Assembly: GCA_019137255.1 (NCBI GenBank)
Contig: WPDH01000052.1
Coordinates: 1 to 64,000 of the forward strand
Origin: Corinectria fuckeliana
Taxonomy: Eukaryota; Ascomycota; Sordariomycetes; Hypocreales; Nectriaceae
Length of the DNA stretch: 64,000 nt
Direction: 5' to 3'
Below are positions 36,333-47,480 of this stretch, in pieces (positions within the stretch are counted from its first letter, which is position 1; every line of letters begins with the position of its first letter). Made by a program: the position numbers and the translations under genes. The notes below the pieces were generated by a model. That model saw only the letters and a list, made by a program, of their open reading frames with translations, made no database searches and was not told where the DNA came from.

Positions 36333-37165
36333 GAGCGCGGGATCCGTCTCGGATGGAGGAGACGGCGCGACGAGGAGAGGAAGAAGCGTTAGGGGGAGGA
36401 GGCGTCGCGCATGAGAGCTGGAATGTACAAACGAGTGCAAATGTACAAACGAGTGCAAATGATTGGAGCTGATAAAGACTTGCAGGACGAGATACGAGGT
36501 GGTGTAGTGGTTGAAGCAAGGGGAAATGAAAGGAGTCGACGTGGAAAAGGAGACGAGTTGCAGGACGGCTGACGATTCCGGCCCTGTGGAGTGGATCTTA
36601 CATGGGAGACTGATACTAAGGAATTAGGGAGGGAGCCCCTGGACGGGAGACTCCGTAAGATGGCCGTGGGGATCGGACTAATCCGTCCAATCAGGTGCGT
36701 GGGCCACGGCTGGTCTTGTCTACAGCAACTCAATCAATGCATGCGAGGTTGATGTTTCTGTGGGAGATTTATAAAGACGACTTGATTTACTGACATTTCC
36801 AACCGCCAAAGGATCTCTGCATTTGTACTCGCCAAGGAAAAAATTGCAATACATCTGAACATTTCCGCTGTCAGTTCATCTCTAGGCTGCCTGGGATGAC
36901 CGCGACAGGTCACTTGTGCTCGCTCGCCCCTCCAGAATCTTCTTCGCGAGACGTAGGCCAGTGTTGCCTTGAGTCTCGGACTCGTCTTCAGCAACCGAAC
37001 TCCTGGATTCCCAACTCGTAACTATCCGAGTTTGCCAAACACTCCCACAATACCTGTAACAAAATCTGCCACCTGCAGAATTGATTGAAGCCTCGCCCAT
37101 TTGCGCTTTCGCATCACCATTCATCCCTTTCCTATCCGCAGTGCGACTAGGTAGTGGAGGCCGAT
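36333..37165. promoter_or_regulatory. Divergent region gda1 / PPPDE gene
   Basis: An 833-nt interval between divergent starts. A short tandem repeat occurs at about 36423-36460 (TGTACAAACGAGTGCAAA, two copies). No gene is recognised. Confidence 0.45.
36422..36460. repeat. Short tandem duplication upstream of gda1
   Basis: The unit ATGTACAAACGAGTGCAA occurs twice in direct succession upstream of the gda1 start. It is visible by eye. Whether it binds a factor is unknown. Confidence 0.7.
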
Positions 37166-38990
37166 ATGGACGTCCACTTGCTTGTGTACGACCTCTCCCG
37201 CGGCCTGGCTCGCCAGATGTCCGCCGGGATCCTTGGGTTCCAGCTTGACGCCATCTACCATACGTCCATCGAAGTCAACGGCCGCGAATATGTGTACGAC
37301 GGCGGCATCATTGCCATCGCCCCTGGTTCGTCTCACCTCGGCCAGCCCATGGAGAAGATGCATCTCGGCACCACAAACCTGCCGATGGACGTTGTCGAAG
37401 AGTTCATCGACTCTCTGCGGCCCATTTTCACCCTCGAGGTATGTCTTTCTCATGCTCATGCGGTCCCTGCACGTCCGAACCTCGTCCGGAACCTCACTTC
37501 TGACCTTGTTGTCTTAGGCATACGACCTCTTCCACCACAACTGCAACAATTTCAGCGACTCCTTCTCAAATTTCCTCGTGGGAAAGGGAATCCCGGAGCA
37601 TATTGCCAAGATGCCCCAGGCTGTTCTCGATTCGCCGATGGGTCGCATGCTTTTGCCCCAGCTCACCCAAGGAATCAATGCCGGGAGACAACAGAACGGC
37701 TCGATCCTCGGCCTCCAACAGAGCGCCCAGTCCCCGGTCCAGGGCCGAGCAGCCCCTCCGCTGAAGCATACGGTCAACAACGTCACTGGTCTCTCCGAGT
37801 TCAACCGGCTACTGGAACACGCAAAATCCTCGTGTGCAGTCGTCTTCTTCACCTCGGCGACTTGCCCGCCCTGCAAGATCTTGTACCCCATCTACGACGA
37901 ACTAGCAGAGGAGTTTGGGGATAAGGCTACCCTTATCAAGGTCGACATATCGCAGGCGGGAGGTCACCCGATTGCAAGTCAATTCTCCATTCGCGCGACT
38001 CCGACCATCATCACCTTCTTGAAGGGGGAGCAGGAGAACACCTGGTCCGGCGCCGATCCAGCCAAGCTCCGCGGGAACGTGCAGCTCCTCGTTCAGATGG
38101 CTTTCCCTCTTCACCCGCACGAGAAACTGCACCTTCCGAGCTTCTCAAATCCGGACGCAAAGCCAGTCCTCTACGCCAAGGTCCCGCCCTTGGACAAGTT
38201 GATGGTCAAGATGGGCCACGAAGTCGCCAACCAGCCGGAAGTACAGGCTCTCAAGCACTATCTTGAGGTCCGTGCCAAAGACGGCTTGCAAGATGCAATC
38301 GTGCCTGAAATGAACCGCCTGGCTAGCCTCGTCAAGGATTCGGTCGCCTCGCTGCCGATCGAGCTCATGTTCACAATCGTCGATTTGTTCAGATGCGCGC
38401 TTTCGGATCCTAGAATCAGCGGCTATTTCGCAGAGGAGACCAACCACGAAACTGTGCAAGGCGTGTTGGATCTGGTGAACAAGCAGACGGACTGCCCATA
38501 CGCCCTCCGCTTAGTCACATTGCAGATGGCATGTAACTTCTTCTCAACGCCCCTCTTCCCGGAAGAGATCCTCCGGAAAGACGGCCTGCGAGCCCCGATT
38601 ATCCAGTTAATTTCCTCGAGCTTCCTCGACGACAGCCATAATAACGTAAGGGTTGCTGCTTCGTCGCTTCTCTTTAATTTGGCTTTGGCAAACAGAAGAG
38701 CCCGGCAACAGTCGAAAGCAACTTTGGAGGAGGGTGACGAGGTTGAGTTGGCTGCAGCCGTGGTCGAAGCCATCGGCCAAGAGGAGAAATCCACCGAGGC
38801 GTTGCATGGCATGCTGCTTGCTTTGGGTAACCTCGTCTTCCGCACAATGGTAGATGGAGAGCTGGCAGATCTTCTCCGGGCGCTAGATGCCCAAGGGACG
38901 ATCCTGGCCAAGAAGGCAGCATTCCCACAGGAAAAGCTGATCGCCGAGGTGGGGAGTGAACTGCTTGGCAAGGGCCTGAGGAAAGCATGA
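37166..38990 (+). CDS. PPPDE peptidase-thioredoxin-PUL domain protein
   Basis: Two exons (37166-37438, 37518-38990) encode 581 residues with three domains. Residues 1-115 are a PPPDE (DeSI-type) papain-fold peptidase: His32 in AIYHTSIEV and Cys100 in FHHNCNNFSDSF form the expected catalytic pair. Residues about 175-285 are a thioredoxin domain with a CPPC active site (207-210) in FFTSATCPPCKILYP and the cis-proline loop IRATPTIITF. Residues about 320-580 are an all-helical PUL/armadillo-type domain, in Ufd3/PLAA the part that binds Cdc48/p97. The arrangement suggests a deSUMOylating or deubiquitinating redox-linked enzyme coupled to Cdc48; that function is inference. The same architecture occurs in other ascomycetes. 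The intron separates the catalytic His from the catalytic Cys. Confidence 0.93.
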
Positions 38991-39066
38991 CACGACGGAC
39001 CATTCATACCATGCATCGTTTTAAGCTAGAATTAATTCAGGTAACATGCGCACATTATAGTCACGT

Positions 39067-39731
39067 TCATGATCTCAGCCCCGGCAGCGGATATCCCCCA
39101 AGGCCGTGGAAGAAGAGTCCAGCCCTGAGGAAGGTGAGTCCATGCTTCGAGGAGACGTAGGATACTAATTCGGTGCCGCCAAAGTATCCGGACGTCGACG
39201 ACGCCAGCACGGTCGAGTCGTGCCGTCCGCCGCCCATCCGCGTCGGGCGGGTTGTCCTTCATGTGGAAGACTGCGTGATTCGGAGCTGTGCTGTCGTCAG
39301 TGCAAGCGCAGGCAGCGCCTCTGGGGAGAGATGGCGTCGCGCGCTGTTCATTGTTCCCTTCAGGCTTACGTCAATAACATGGCTCGAGCCACCCTCCTCC
39401 AGTTCCCCCTCGTCGTTGACATCAAAGACAAAGAACCCGCGGCTTTCCATGACGCCCGCCTTCGCAGCCACCACGTCCACGCTCCCTCACCTCCCAATGG
39501 CGGCCGCAAACAGGGCCCTCACCTCGTCCCACGCGACGACGTCCACGGGCACGAACAAAGCGCGGGGCGCATCTCCGAGGCTGTGCACAGCGTCTTCCGC
39601 AACCTTGTGCGCTGACGGGCGGTCGGCGACGACGACGTTGGCGCGAGGCCGATGCCATGGGCGCCGCCCGTGACGACGACGGCTTTGCCCGCGACACTGC
39701 TGAAAAGAGACGGGTCTGGCGACAGGGACAT
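39067..39731 (-). pseudogene. Short-chain dehydrogenase/reductase (SDR) pseudogene
   Basis: Reading leftward from 39731, MSLSPDPSLFSSVAGKAVVV then TGGAHGIG gives an SDR start and cofactor loop. The frame then jumps: the helix after GIG is deleted, and ANVVVADRPSAHKVAEDAV continues in another frame. An in-frame TGA follows AAAIGR, after which SVDVVAAKAGVMESRGFF and VIDVSLKGTMNS read on. A further frameshift precedes STVLASSTSGYFGGTELVSY, then VSSKHGL, which holds the catalytic Ser, Tyr and Lys. The frame stops at 39067, well short of a normal C-terminus. At least three independent lesions show the gene is dead, although its catalytic motifs are still readable. Confidence 0.85.
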
Positions 39732-40253
39732 GTTCAAGCACAGTGCTCTCCTGGCTAGCTTAGGTGCCCTGGGTTTATCTCTTTCGGCTCAGCGTTGGGA
39801 GGTGTCGGAAGATGCGTTCGCGCTTCTTCTTGGTACCGTGAGGGGTTTGTCGCTTGGTCGGTACTCGCGGAGGTGGCTGCGTTTGGGGAATAGGGACAAT
39901 TATTTGTTCATTTCTACACCGTCTTGATCCGAGATTGAAATGTCTAAAGACCGAGAGCGATGCTGTAGACAAGCCATGAGAAATATATTGACAATGTCTG
40001 CGTCCAGCCTTCAAGGCTTGGCTGGCGTCTCTAGGTGTCCATCACATATCTAAGCCCTCTTCGGTAATGGGACCGACGTATTGGAGGGATGAGGTAAAGA
40101 CCAACCGAGACATCAATTTGATTGAAAGACTAACTAAGCGATAAGACCTAAAGACAACCATTCGCTACCCGTTCTTCCGACAACTAGATCCTCTTTCTGC
40201 TACTCTGCACTCTTTCCTCCCTTGTGCACCTCGTCTTGCTCGTTGTTTCGATC
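39732..40253. other. Intergenic, no supported gene
   Basis: About 520 nt downstream of the Ser/Pro-rich gene and upstream of the SDR relic. Nothing recognised. Confidence 0.5.
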
Positions 40254-41959
40254 CTAGAACGGGCTCACACTACATTCCATTGGGATAGTACTGTAGCAAA
40301 TCCCGTAGCCTTCACAACCCTTATACGAGTCGTCATGCTCTTGTGCACATCTAATTTCCTCAGCGTTAGTTAGATTCCGGCCATACATCTCCAGCTGCGG
40401 GACGGCGATGAAGTCGGCGGGGGCGTCAAAGGATGAATCATTAGGGTCCTTCTGGAAGATGAAACCTGACAGCTTGCCCGTCTTTGGATCCTGCATCTGG
40501 ATCGAGTAAACTATCATGGATATCTCGACACGAAAATCCAGCTCAATGGCTTTGTCGACCAGGGTGTTGAGGCGTATGGCCTGATCGCTTGAATCGTCAA
40601 TCGCGACGAGCAGGCCGAGCTCTTCCTTGATTATCTTCTTGAGACGCTCTGGATCAGAGTGGCTACCGTAGATGGCATATAACATGCGGACCGATTCGTA
40701 CCTCCATTTGTGGTACGACCGAGTGAAAGAGTTATCGGCATTATCGACGCGTTCTACATTGATTCACTGGGTCAATACTGTTTTAGCAAGGAGATGTGGG
40801 CGAGAGTATGCTTACCTCTTACCGCAGTACGGAGCTTGCCATATGCAGCCCAGTGTTCGCCGTGCCACTTGTCGGTACAAGTTGGCGAGTAGAGGTTGTC
40901 GTAGAGTATACGCCACACCCAGGCACAGAAAAGAGTTCGCGGTACTCCATCGTAGTCTTTGTACTCAATGTACTGCTTCGCCTTGTTATCCGTCCATCTG
41001 TTGAGTTTGTCCTGGGTATCGGCGTTGAGGCTGTCCCATGAGACAAGGGGCGAGGAATAAGAATTAACGAACTGAAAAACTTCAAGCTTGAGATCTGCCC
41101 AGAGACCGGCTTCGATCAAATCAGAGGATCCGGCAGCGCAAAGTCTATCAGTCCAGCGTTCGTTTTCCTTTTCCTGTTCGAACGGATGGAACCAGCTATC
41201 ACGCCTGTATAGTGAAAGGTCGTCTTCCGAAATGGTAGACTCGTCGCTTTTGGTGTCGCGGGCCGTTGAATGAAGACTCTCAGGGCAGCAGGTGTCAGGC
41301 TGCTTGCCGCCTGCGTTGCTGGACAATGTCTGAGGGCTCCCAGAGCGGCTGGTGGGCTGCTGGACATCTGTGACGTTGGACATTGGCTGAGGGCTCTGAG
41401 GGCTGTTGGCGTCTAGCTGCTGGCCAAACTGCTGGCCTTCTGTGATGAAGGACTTGAGGCTTTCACCCTCGTTGGCCTTCAGCGGAGGGCTCCCAGAGCG
41501 GCTGGTGGGCTGCTGGACATCTGTGACGTTGGACATTGGCTGGGGGCTCTGAGGGCTGTTGGCGTCTAGATGCTGACCGTCTCTGTTGCTGGTTGGCTGA
41601 GGACTCCCAGGACGGCTGGTATCAAGCTGCTTGCTGTCCGTGGGGATGGACATTGGCCGAGGGCCCTGAGGGCTCTTGGCGTCTAGATGCTGACCATCTA
41701 GATGCTGGCTTTTTGTGATGGAGGACTCGAGGCTTTCACCCTCGTCGGTCTTGAGCCGAGGGCTCTCAGGGGGACTGATCTCCATTTGGTGAGAGTGGCC
41801 ACGGTCGTCAGTCTTGTCTTGAGAAGCAACTGAATGATGACGATTCCGGCGAGCGCGTTTGCTAGGGGGAGATGAGCTGGTTGTTGTGCTGTCTCTTGTG
41901 CGCTTGGGACTCTTGGGACCCTGAGTGGCAACTGAAGGCTTGGGGGCCTTCTGGGGCAT
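40254..41959 (-). CDS. Uncharacterised Ser/Pro-rich protein with internal repeats
   Basis: Two exons (41959-40816, 40753-40254) encode 547 residues in my model starting MPQKAPKPSVATQGPKSPKR. The N-terminal 270 residues are low-complexity, basic then Ser/Pro/Gln/Asp-rich, with SPQSPQPMSNVTDVQQPTSR present twice identically and several diverged copies. A likely nuclear signal is KRARRNRHH. The C-terminal 270 residues look folded: WTDRLCAAGSSDLIEAGLW, RTLFCAWVWRILYDNLYSP, YHKWRYESVRMLYAIYG, then a conserved-looking ELDFRVEISMIVYSIQM. I do not recognise the family; similar proteins with a disordered N-terminus occur as hypothetical proteins in Hypocreales (from memory, unverified). The frame stays open upstream to 42280, so the true start may be earlier. 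Confidence 0.65.
41332..41569. repeat. 85-bp direct repeats inside the Ser/Pro-rich gene
   Basis: Positions 41332-41416 and 41485-41569 are direct copies differing at a single base (ctgaggg versus ctggggg), 153 nt apart. A more diverged third copy lies at about 41599-41684. The unit keeps the reading frame and codes for the repeated SPQSPQPMSNVTDVQQPTSR segment. The near identity points to recent duplication or gene conversion. Confidence 0.9.
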
Positions 41960-43598
41960 CTGAGGCGAGGACTCAACGACAACTGGAATAAGGGAGGGGA
42001 GGGGAGGGGAGGGGAGCAGGCGATGGGATGTGCTGGTCGCCAGGTTGCTCCGGTGAACTAGGCGAATGTGATACATATACTTATGCGACTGACAAGCCAC
42101 ATCTTCGTTGTGATTGGATGCTTCTGAGATAGTGCTACATGGACACGAAGCTAGGAGGAGACTGATTCCCAAACTCCCTTGCATTGGTGGCCGACGCCCG
42201 GGTCCGGGAGTAGGTCCGGGCTCCGGCCACCCCGGAGCAGAGGTAGCGACAATGTGAGCGCTCGTGACTTCTCTCATCAAAGCAGCTGCAGTGATTTAGG
42301 TACGTCAATGGATCGGAAGGGCGGCTCGGGTTACTAGTGGTCTGGTGACAAGGGTTGGCTTGCGGCTGCTGGAAAGAGCATGAATAGAGCCACGCCGTAA
42401 GTGATGCTGATTGCTGCCCTGTTTTGGAGGCTTCGCGCAACACAAACGCCCCCGTCATCATTCATCCTGCACTAGGCCACCTATTCAGGCAGCTTGTTGT
42501 TCCCCCCCGTACTGCCGCTCTGCCGGTTTCCCGGTGCACAGAGCAGTTAGGTGAGTGGCCTGAGAAGCCGTAGCTTAGCAGCGTAGCTGGCCACATCACG
42601 AGAAAATGAAAATGGCTGTTAGGGGCAGGTGTGCAGCGCGGCATTACTTCGTTCACCAAGATAAGCAAACATTATCCATACCCTGCAACCAACAAATGCA
42701 GATCGGTCAGGGCATTCATTTAAAGCGTCCCGGAGCAAACGCTTAGGAAATGGGCAAGGCTGGGTACTCGTCACAAGCTCGCTGATAGCTTCGGCTAGGA
42801 GGTATGACAGCAGGGTTGATGCTTGATTGCAAACTAGAATGGCTAGCCGCGACGCCATGTCACAGTCGGCACCTGCAGGGACTGTGGCAACTGCATGATT
42901 TCAAACAGTGCAACAGAAAAGCACGCGGGTCTGTACACCCCAGAGAAGCCAGGCTGGACCAGTGCGGGCAGGTCAGCCAGTGCCAGAGCCTCTCTAGATG
43001 ACGCGGAGCAAACCAACTTGCAAGGGCCATGACAGGGTGTTCGAGTAATTGAATTTCGGTTGAATCAGCCGGCTTGCTGCTTCTCGTGCTGGATAGATGA
43101 AGCACCAGCTGGCAGTGTCAACTCGCATCCAATGGCAGGAGAACCAGAGAACCAGAGCCCCTGTGTCACAACGCCACAGCTGCATGGACGGCTGAAGCTG
43201 CAACTCGAAATTCATGAGAGCCACACCCATAGTACAGGAAAAAGCAGTAGTAAAGGCCAAAAAATGACCGCGCGGAGCGCGGAACTCATCCCTAGTTAGA
43301 TTTAGTTGATCACACGGCGGCTGCTGCATTGCCTCCTTCCCGTGTTTGGCCAACTCTGACTGCAAAGGATGCCTACCTAGCCTGGTATGACAATACAGGA
43401 GGTACTTGTATTGGAGCCCTTTTAGCAAACATCTTCCTGTCGCACATTAAACCCAACTCCCAGCTGAATCCCAAAGTTCACAACTTCAACTCTCCTACCA
43501 CACCACAGCCTTCCCTGCATCCTGAACAATCTCACTTTCCCTTCGTCACATCGTCAAGACCTGCTTAGTCCCAGGGCTTAGCATAACCAGAGGCAACA
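41960..43598. other. Intergenic, no supported gene; (GGGGA)n tract
   Basis: About 1.6 kb. At 41991-42016 a tandem GGGGA run (about five units) lies just upstream of the chosen start of the Ser/Pro-rich protein and would read CCCCT on its strand. The rest carries only short frames without domains, and includes the promoter of the Hsp70-like gene near its right end. Confidence 0.5.
41991..42016. repeat. (GGGGA)n microsatellite
   Basis: About five tandem GGGGA units. A G-rich run of this kind could form a quadruplex in single strands, but no function is shown. Confidence 0.85.
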
Positions 43599-45368
43599 AT
43601 GCCTCCCTGCACCTGCTACGCGCCGGATGTGTTCATCGGCATCGACTTCGGAGCCACGTAAGTGATGACAAGTTGCTGATTCTATCCGACCGCGGTGGTT
43701 CGCTGAAACATCATCTGCAGATACTCTGGTATATCATCTACCAAAGTTACCAGATGCGGTAAACATGGTGGCCCGAGAGCTCTCATGGTCTCGAAACAGA
43801 TCTCCGAGACCATGGGGCGCCGCTCCGAATGAACTCCTCCTCAACCAAGTTTGAGTTCACCGATCCCGACAGCATAAGCGAATCGGAAGAAAACGTGCTG
43901 AGATACTTCAAGCTGGCTCTCATGAACCATAGGCCCAACTCCGAGCATGCGAACCCTGACGTCCTTGCACTGACGAAATCCAACCACAACATGGTCAGAA
44001 CAAGCCGGCCAACAACGGAAATCATTTCTGTCTTTCTGAAAGGTATCTGGGAGAAAGAACTGGACTCACAGGGGGGTAAAGGATTCGTTCCTCGTGAAAG
44101 ACTGCACGCTGTGTTTACATGGCCGTACTCCTGGAACTCGGATGAGCAAGCCAGATTCAAGAACGCGGTGCAGATGGCAGAAATTCACCGTGACGCCCAC
44201 ACCGTGTCATACTTGACGGAGCACGAGGCGGCAACGCGAGCGATCCTCTTCGACAACCGAGACCAGCTAGAATATCTACACAAGGTGAATGCGTTCCCTT
44301 TGCTCTCAGTTCCATTTGCCGTGGACTATTTCCTCCCCTCCCCCTCGCCGCTCTTTATTTCCTTCCTGTCCCAACTCAACGGCAGATGGTCAATACTTGG
44401 CCTCGGTTAGAGGTAACAAGGAGCAAATTAATGACACTTCGATTAGAACGGACAGCGTATGATAATTGCCGACTGTGGGGGGATCACCGTCGTGAGTATC
44501 TAACCCAAACCACCTCCGCAACTCTGACCGTGCCCCTGACTGATGAACCTGCCAGGATGCCTCAACCTTTGAGTTCAAGCCGTCGATGGTTGGACAGAAT
44601 GGGATAGGAGAAGTGATCGCCTCCAAATCTTACCTTACAGGCGCTCTTGCCCTGGATCGCGCCTTCGAACGAGAGGCTTCGCTGAAGATTATGGAGGAAG
44701 TCAAGAACCACAACGCCGCCGATCCGACAGGCACATCTACCGCATTGAAGAAGGCAGTCCTGTACGAATGGAAAGTAGCCAAACCGAAATACGAGGCTTT
44801 CGGCCTAAACATGGGAAGCTTGGTATTTCGGAGACTTGGCATTAGCATCGAGTTTCATCGGTGAGTCGCCCCAGTCCTTGTGCCTACTGTCGAGAGACAA
44901 TTGAATCACGATGACATTTGTGTGGAACCAAATCTGACCTAAACGACGAATGAATAGAGACGAAGTCATTAGACTCTTTGATATCGTTGTCCAGCCTATT
45001 GTAGCAGCTATCACGCACCTGTACAATGGCTCTCTTGAGCAGGGCAAGGTCCCCAAGGTATGCACGCTTTGACCACCTCGATCGTATATCACGTCTGTGG
45101 CACCTCAGTGAGCGATAGAGTTAACACACCTCGATAGGCCGTTTACCTCACTGGCGGCTTTGCGACCATTCCCTTTGTCCAAGCCCGAGTCAGAGACCTG
45201 CTCGATACAGGACTCGGAACGGGTGCACCTGAACTCATTGTTGGCGAACGTCACCGGACGTAAGTATATCCGCCTCGGTCGCACTCTCGTTATCCTAGGA
45301 CTGACGACCTTAGTTGGACTGCCGTTTGTCGAGGTGCGGCTTTGAAGGAGACGCCGCTGCCCGTCTAA
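43599..45368 (+). CDS. Hsp70-like (actin-fold ATPase) gene, shortened and possibly decaying
   Basis: A phase-consistent model (43599-43657, 43721-43758, 43800-44284, 44447-44491, 44556-44860, 44958-45057, 45138-45259, 45314-45368) gives 402 residues. It starts MPPCTCYAPDVFIGIDFGAT, the phosphate-1 loop of the Hsp70/actin fold. It continues with FTDPDSISESEENVLRYFKL, AVFTWPYSWNSDEQARF, the phosphate-2 loop MIIADCGGITVD, and AVYLTGGFATIPFVQARV (adenosine region). This matches the divergent Hsp70-like family expanded in filamentous fungi, usually about 550-600 residues. Here roughly 60 residues after the first loop are missing. Keeping the frame there needs a 41-nt intron, shorter than normal. 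At the end the frame stops after AVCRGAALKETPLPV, while another frame continues with RLKGNDSYARQHGVG, suggesting a frameshift. It may be a pseudogene. Confidence 0.6.
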
Positions 45369-45869
45369 AGGGGAACGACAGCTACGCTCGACAACACGGA
45401 GTCGGCAAAGTGTGCTATCGTGGCTTGGATGACCGCAGAATGATTGGTGCATCAGACGGAGGAGAAAATTGTTGATTTGATTTGAGACTTGCTTGTCATC
45501 TGGTTGTTTGGATTTCTTTTCACATGGATTGGGGCTCAACGGCGGCGATGCCTTACTCACAGCAAGGCTTGCCGTCTCTGTAGCTCATCCTGCGGATCAT
45601 GCTCCCGGATACTGAGCAGTTGTGACTACTAGTTCGACTTCCTCTGCGTAGGTACCCGGGAGGATAGATGACTCGCCGCAGGAATGGATCACCGCAATTT
45701 GTTTTGGCCTTCTCGTTACCGTTCCCCGACACAGTGAAGACGAAATCAACGAGGCGACCGCGCGTATCTAGATACCTGCCACCTGACCCCGTTGCTGAAA
45801 TGGCGATATAGTAGCTAATAGTCTGGGAAATGTCCCTTGTTGTTCAACTGCACCCGACAATGCTGCAGT

Positions 45870-47480
45870 GATTCTTGAGCTCCCCCAGCGCCTCCCAGAG
45901 AGCGGCGTGGTGCCGTGGATGATTTCCGGTCAGCGACCTCGGCCCGAGTATTGCCCGTCAGGCGCTCCCGCAGAGTCTGGAGCGTCACCGTCCCCTCCCC
46001 ATCGTTGTCATCGCCAGTACAGTCGATGGACAACGTTCTCGACCGTGTTTTCCAGGGAGTACTTGATGCCGTGCATATCGGCGCGAAGACCACCATCGAG
46101 ATCAAGGCAACACGTGCAGACTCCGGCCTGGGAGGGAGACCTGGGTAGCGCAGACTGGCGTCTCGACAGCGGCACCCCGAACCACCGAAGACTTCCCAGC
46201 CTTTGTTGTGGAAGACCCGGCCGTCGCCCGGGAGCTCGACCCAACCCTCGTCGTGATGGCCATCGCCATTCACGTCTGCCCGCCATAGGTTGACGCGGCC
46301 AAGGCCCTGGGCGAGCTCGGACTGGCCACTGTACGTCGACTCTCCCTTCTCGTGCGCGTCCAGTCGCTAACTTGGTCGTTTATCTCGAATCTTGATGCAC
46401 AGGTAGTCGGCGAGCCAGTGCTGCCGATGTTGGCAAAACGTACAGCAAGATCGTTAGATGCCTACTCCCCTCCGCTCGTCAACCGACCGAGCACCATCCG
46501 GCCTCCGTCCGACCGACCTCGTTATACTTGTTGCAGAAGATGGTCGCCTTGTTTTCTTCGTCTGGGCCCGTGCACAGAATGCCGCGGAGCCCATCTCCGT
46601 CCCAGTCGGCTGGTGTGAGTCGCGACGGTCCATGTTCTTGGGCGGCTTCCAGATCCCCGCACTCGCTCCCCAAGAGTAGCCACTCTCCGAAGTGAACATG
46701 CCGGGCCTTGGTTGAGGCAGATGCGCATGGCGCCTCGTATTCAGAGCCAGACGTCGTTCGTCATGGCGTTCTCGTGGCCCTTTATGACGCAGCATCGATT
46801 GCTGTCGGATCTGAGCGTGGAGGCCCCCATTCCTGTGTTCTTCCACACACGATCGACCGTCAAATTTGTGTTTGCCGTCGATATTGCCGTGCTCCATAAG
46901 AACATAGCCATGCGTCTTGGTTGTCCAGACGCCCGTGGCTCGCCGTGGTCAGGTGCGGATTCCGCTGTCTCCAAACTGGCCTCTGCCCATGTGAGTCGGA
47001 CGAGAAGTGGCGTTTCCTTGACGCTCTCGCGCCAGACAACGTCGAGATCGACCCGGCAGCTTCTTCAGTTCATCCACTGTTCTAGTCAGCGATCCACGTT
47101 ACCTAGCGATAGACGTCCGTCACTTACCGTGTAGGTCTTCCCGCGCCGTCCACCCATACGCAGTCATCTCGTTCATCGCCATTGATGTCTTCAAGCTAAC
47201 GCCAACCAGGTCGGCCATATCCTTGCCAGTAAACTGCTTGCATTCCATCGACGTCGATACCGCCAGGACGGACATGACTTCGGTCGTAGCCAGGAACAGC
47301 TGTTTTGAGGCTGCCAATCGACTTCAAGCTGGGAGGCTTCCCACCTGTTTGGGCCACGTCTACTTGGCTGATGGATGCAAGCGCGTCTCCTATTTTTCAC
47401 TACAAAAAGAGGCATGAGGCCCATCACCGTTGACGTCAGCAAAGTGAACGGCGGCGGAGATTTCGCGGCAGAGAATGCAG
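45870..47480 (-). pseudogene. Decayed FG-GAP/VCBS-repeat (beta-propeller) gene
   Basis: Several minus-strand segments in different frames read as FG-GAP/VCBS calcium-binding repeats: VHFADVNGDGPHASFC (about 47400-47460), LEDINGDERDDCVWVDGAG (about 47150-47215), TPADWDGDGLRGILCTGPDE (about 46560-46620), and NLWRADVNGDGHHDEGWVEL then PGDGRVFHNKGWEVFGG (about 46185-46300). The D-x-N/D-G-D-G loops are unmistakable and recur at near-regular spacing, but they are separated by stops and frame changes and no splice sites join them convincingly. This looks like a secreted or cell-wall propeller protein that has been inactivated. An exotic intron structure cannot be fully excluded. Confidence 0.65.

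Noticed and set aside
41991..42016. (GGGGA)n as a telomere-like or origin element
   Set aside because: Not the fungal telomere repeat TTAGGG and only about five units; a simple microsatellite is enough.
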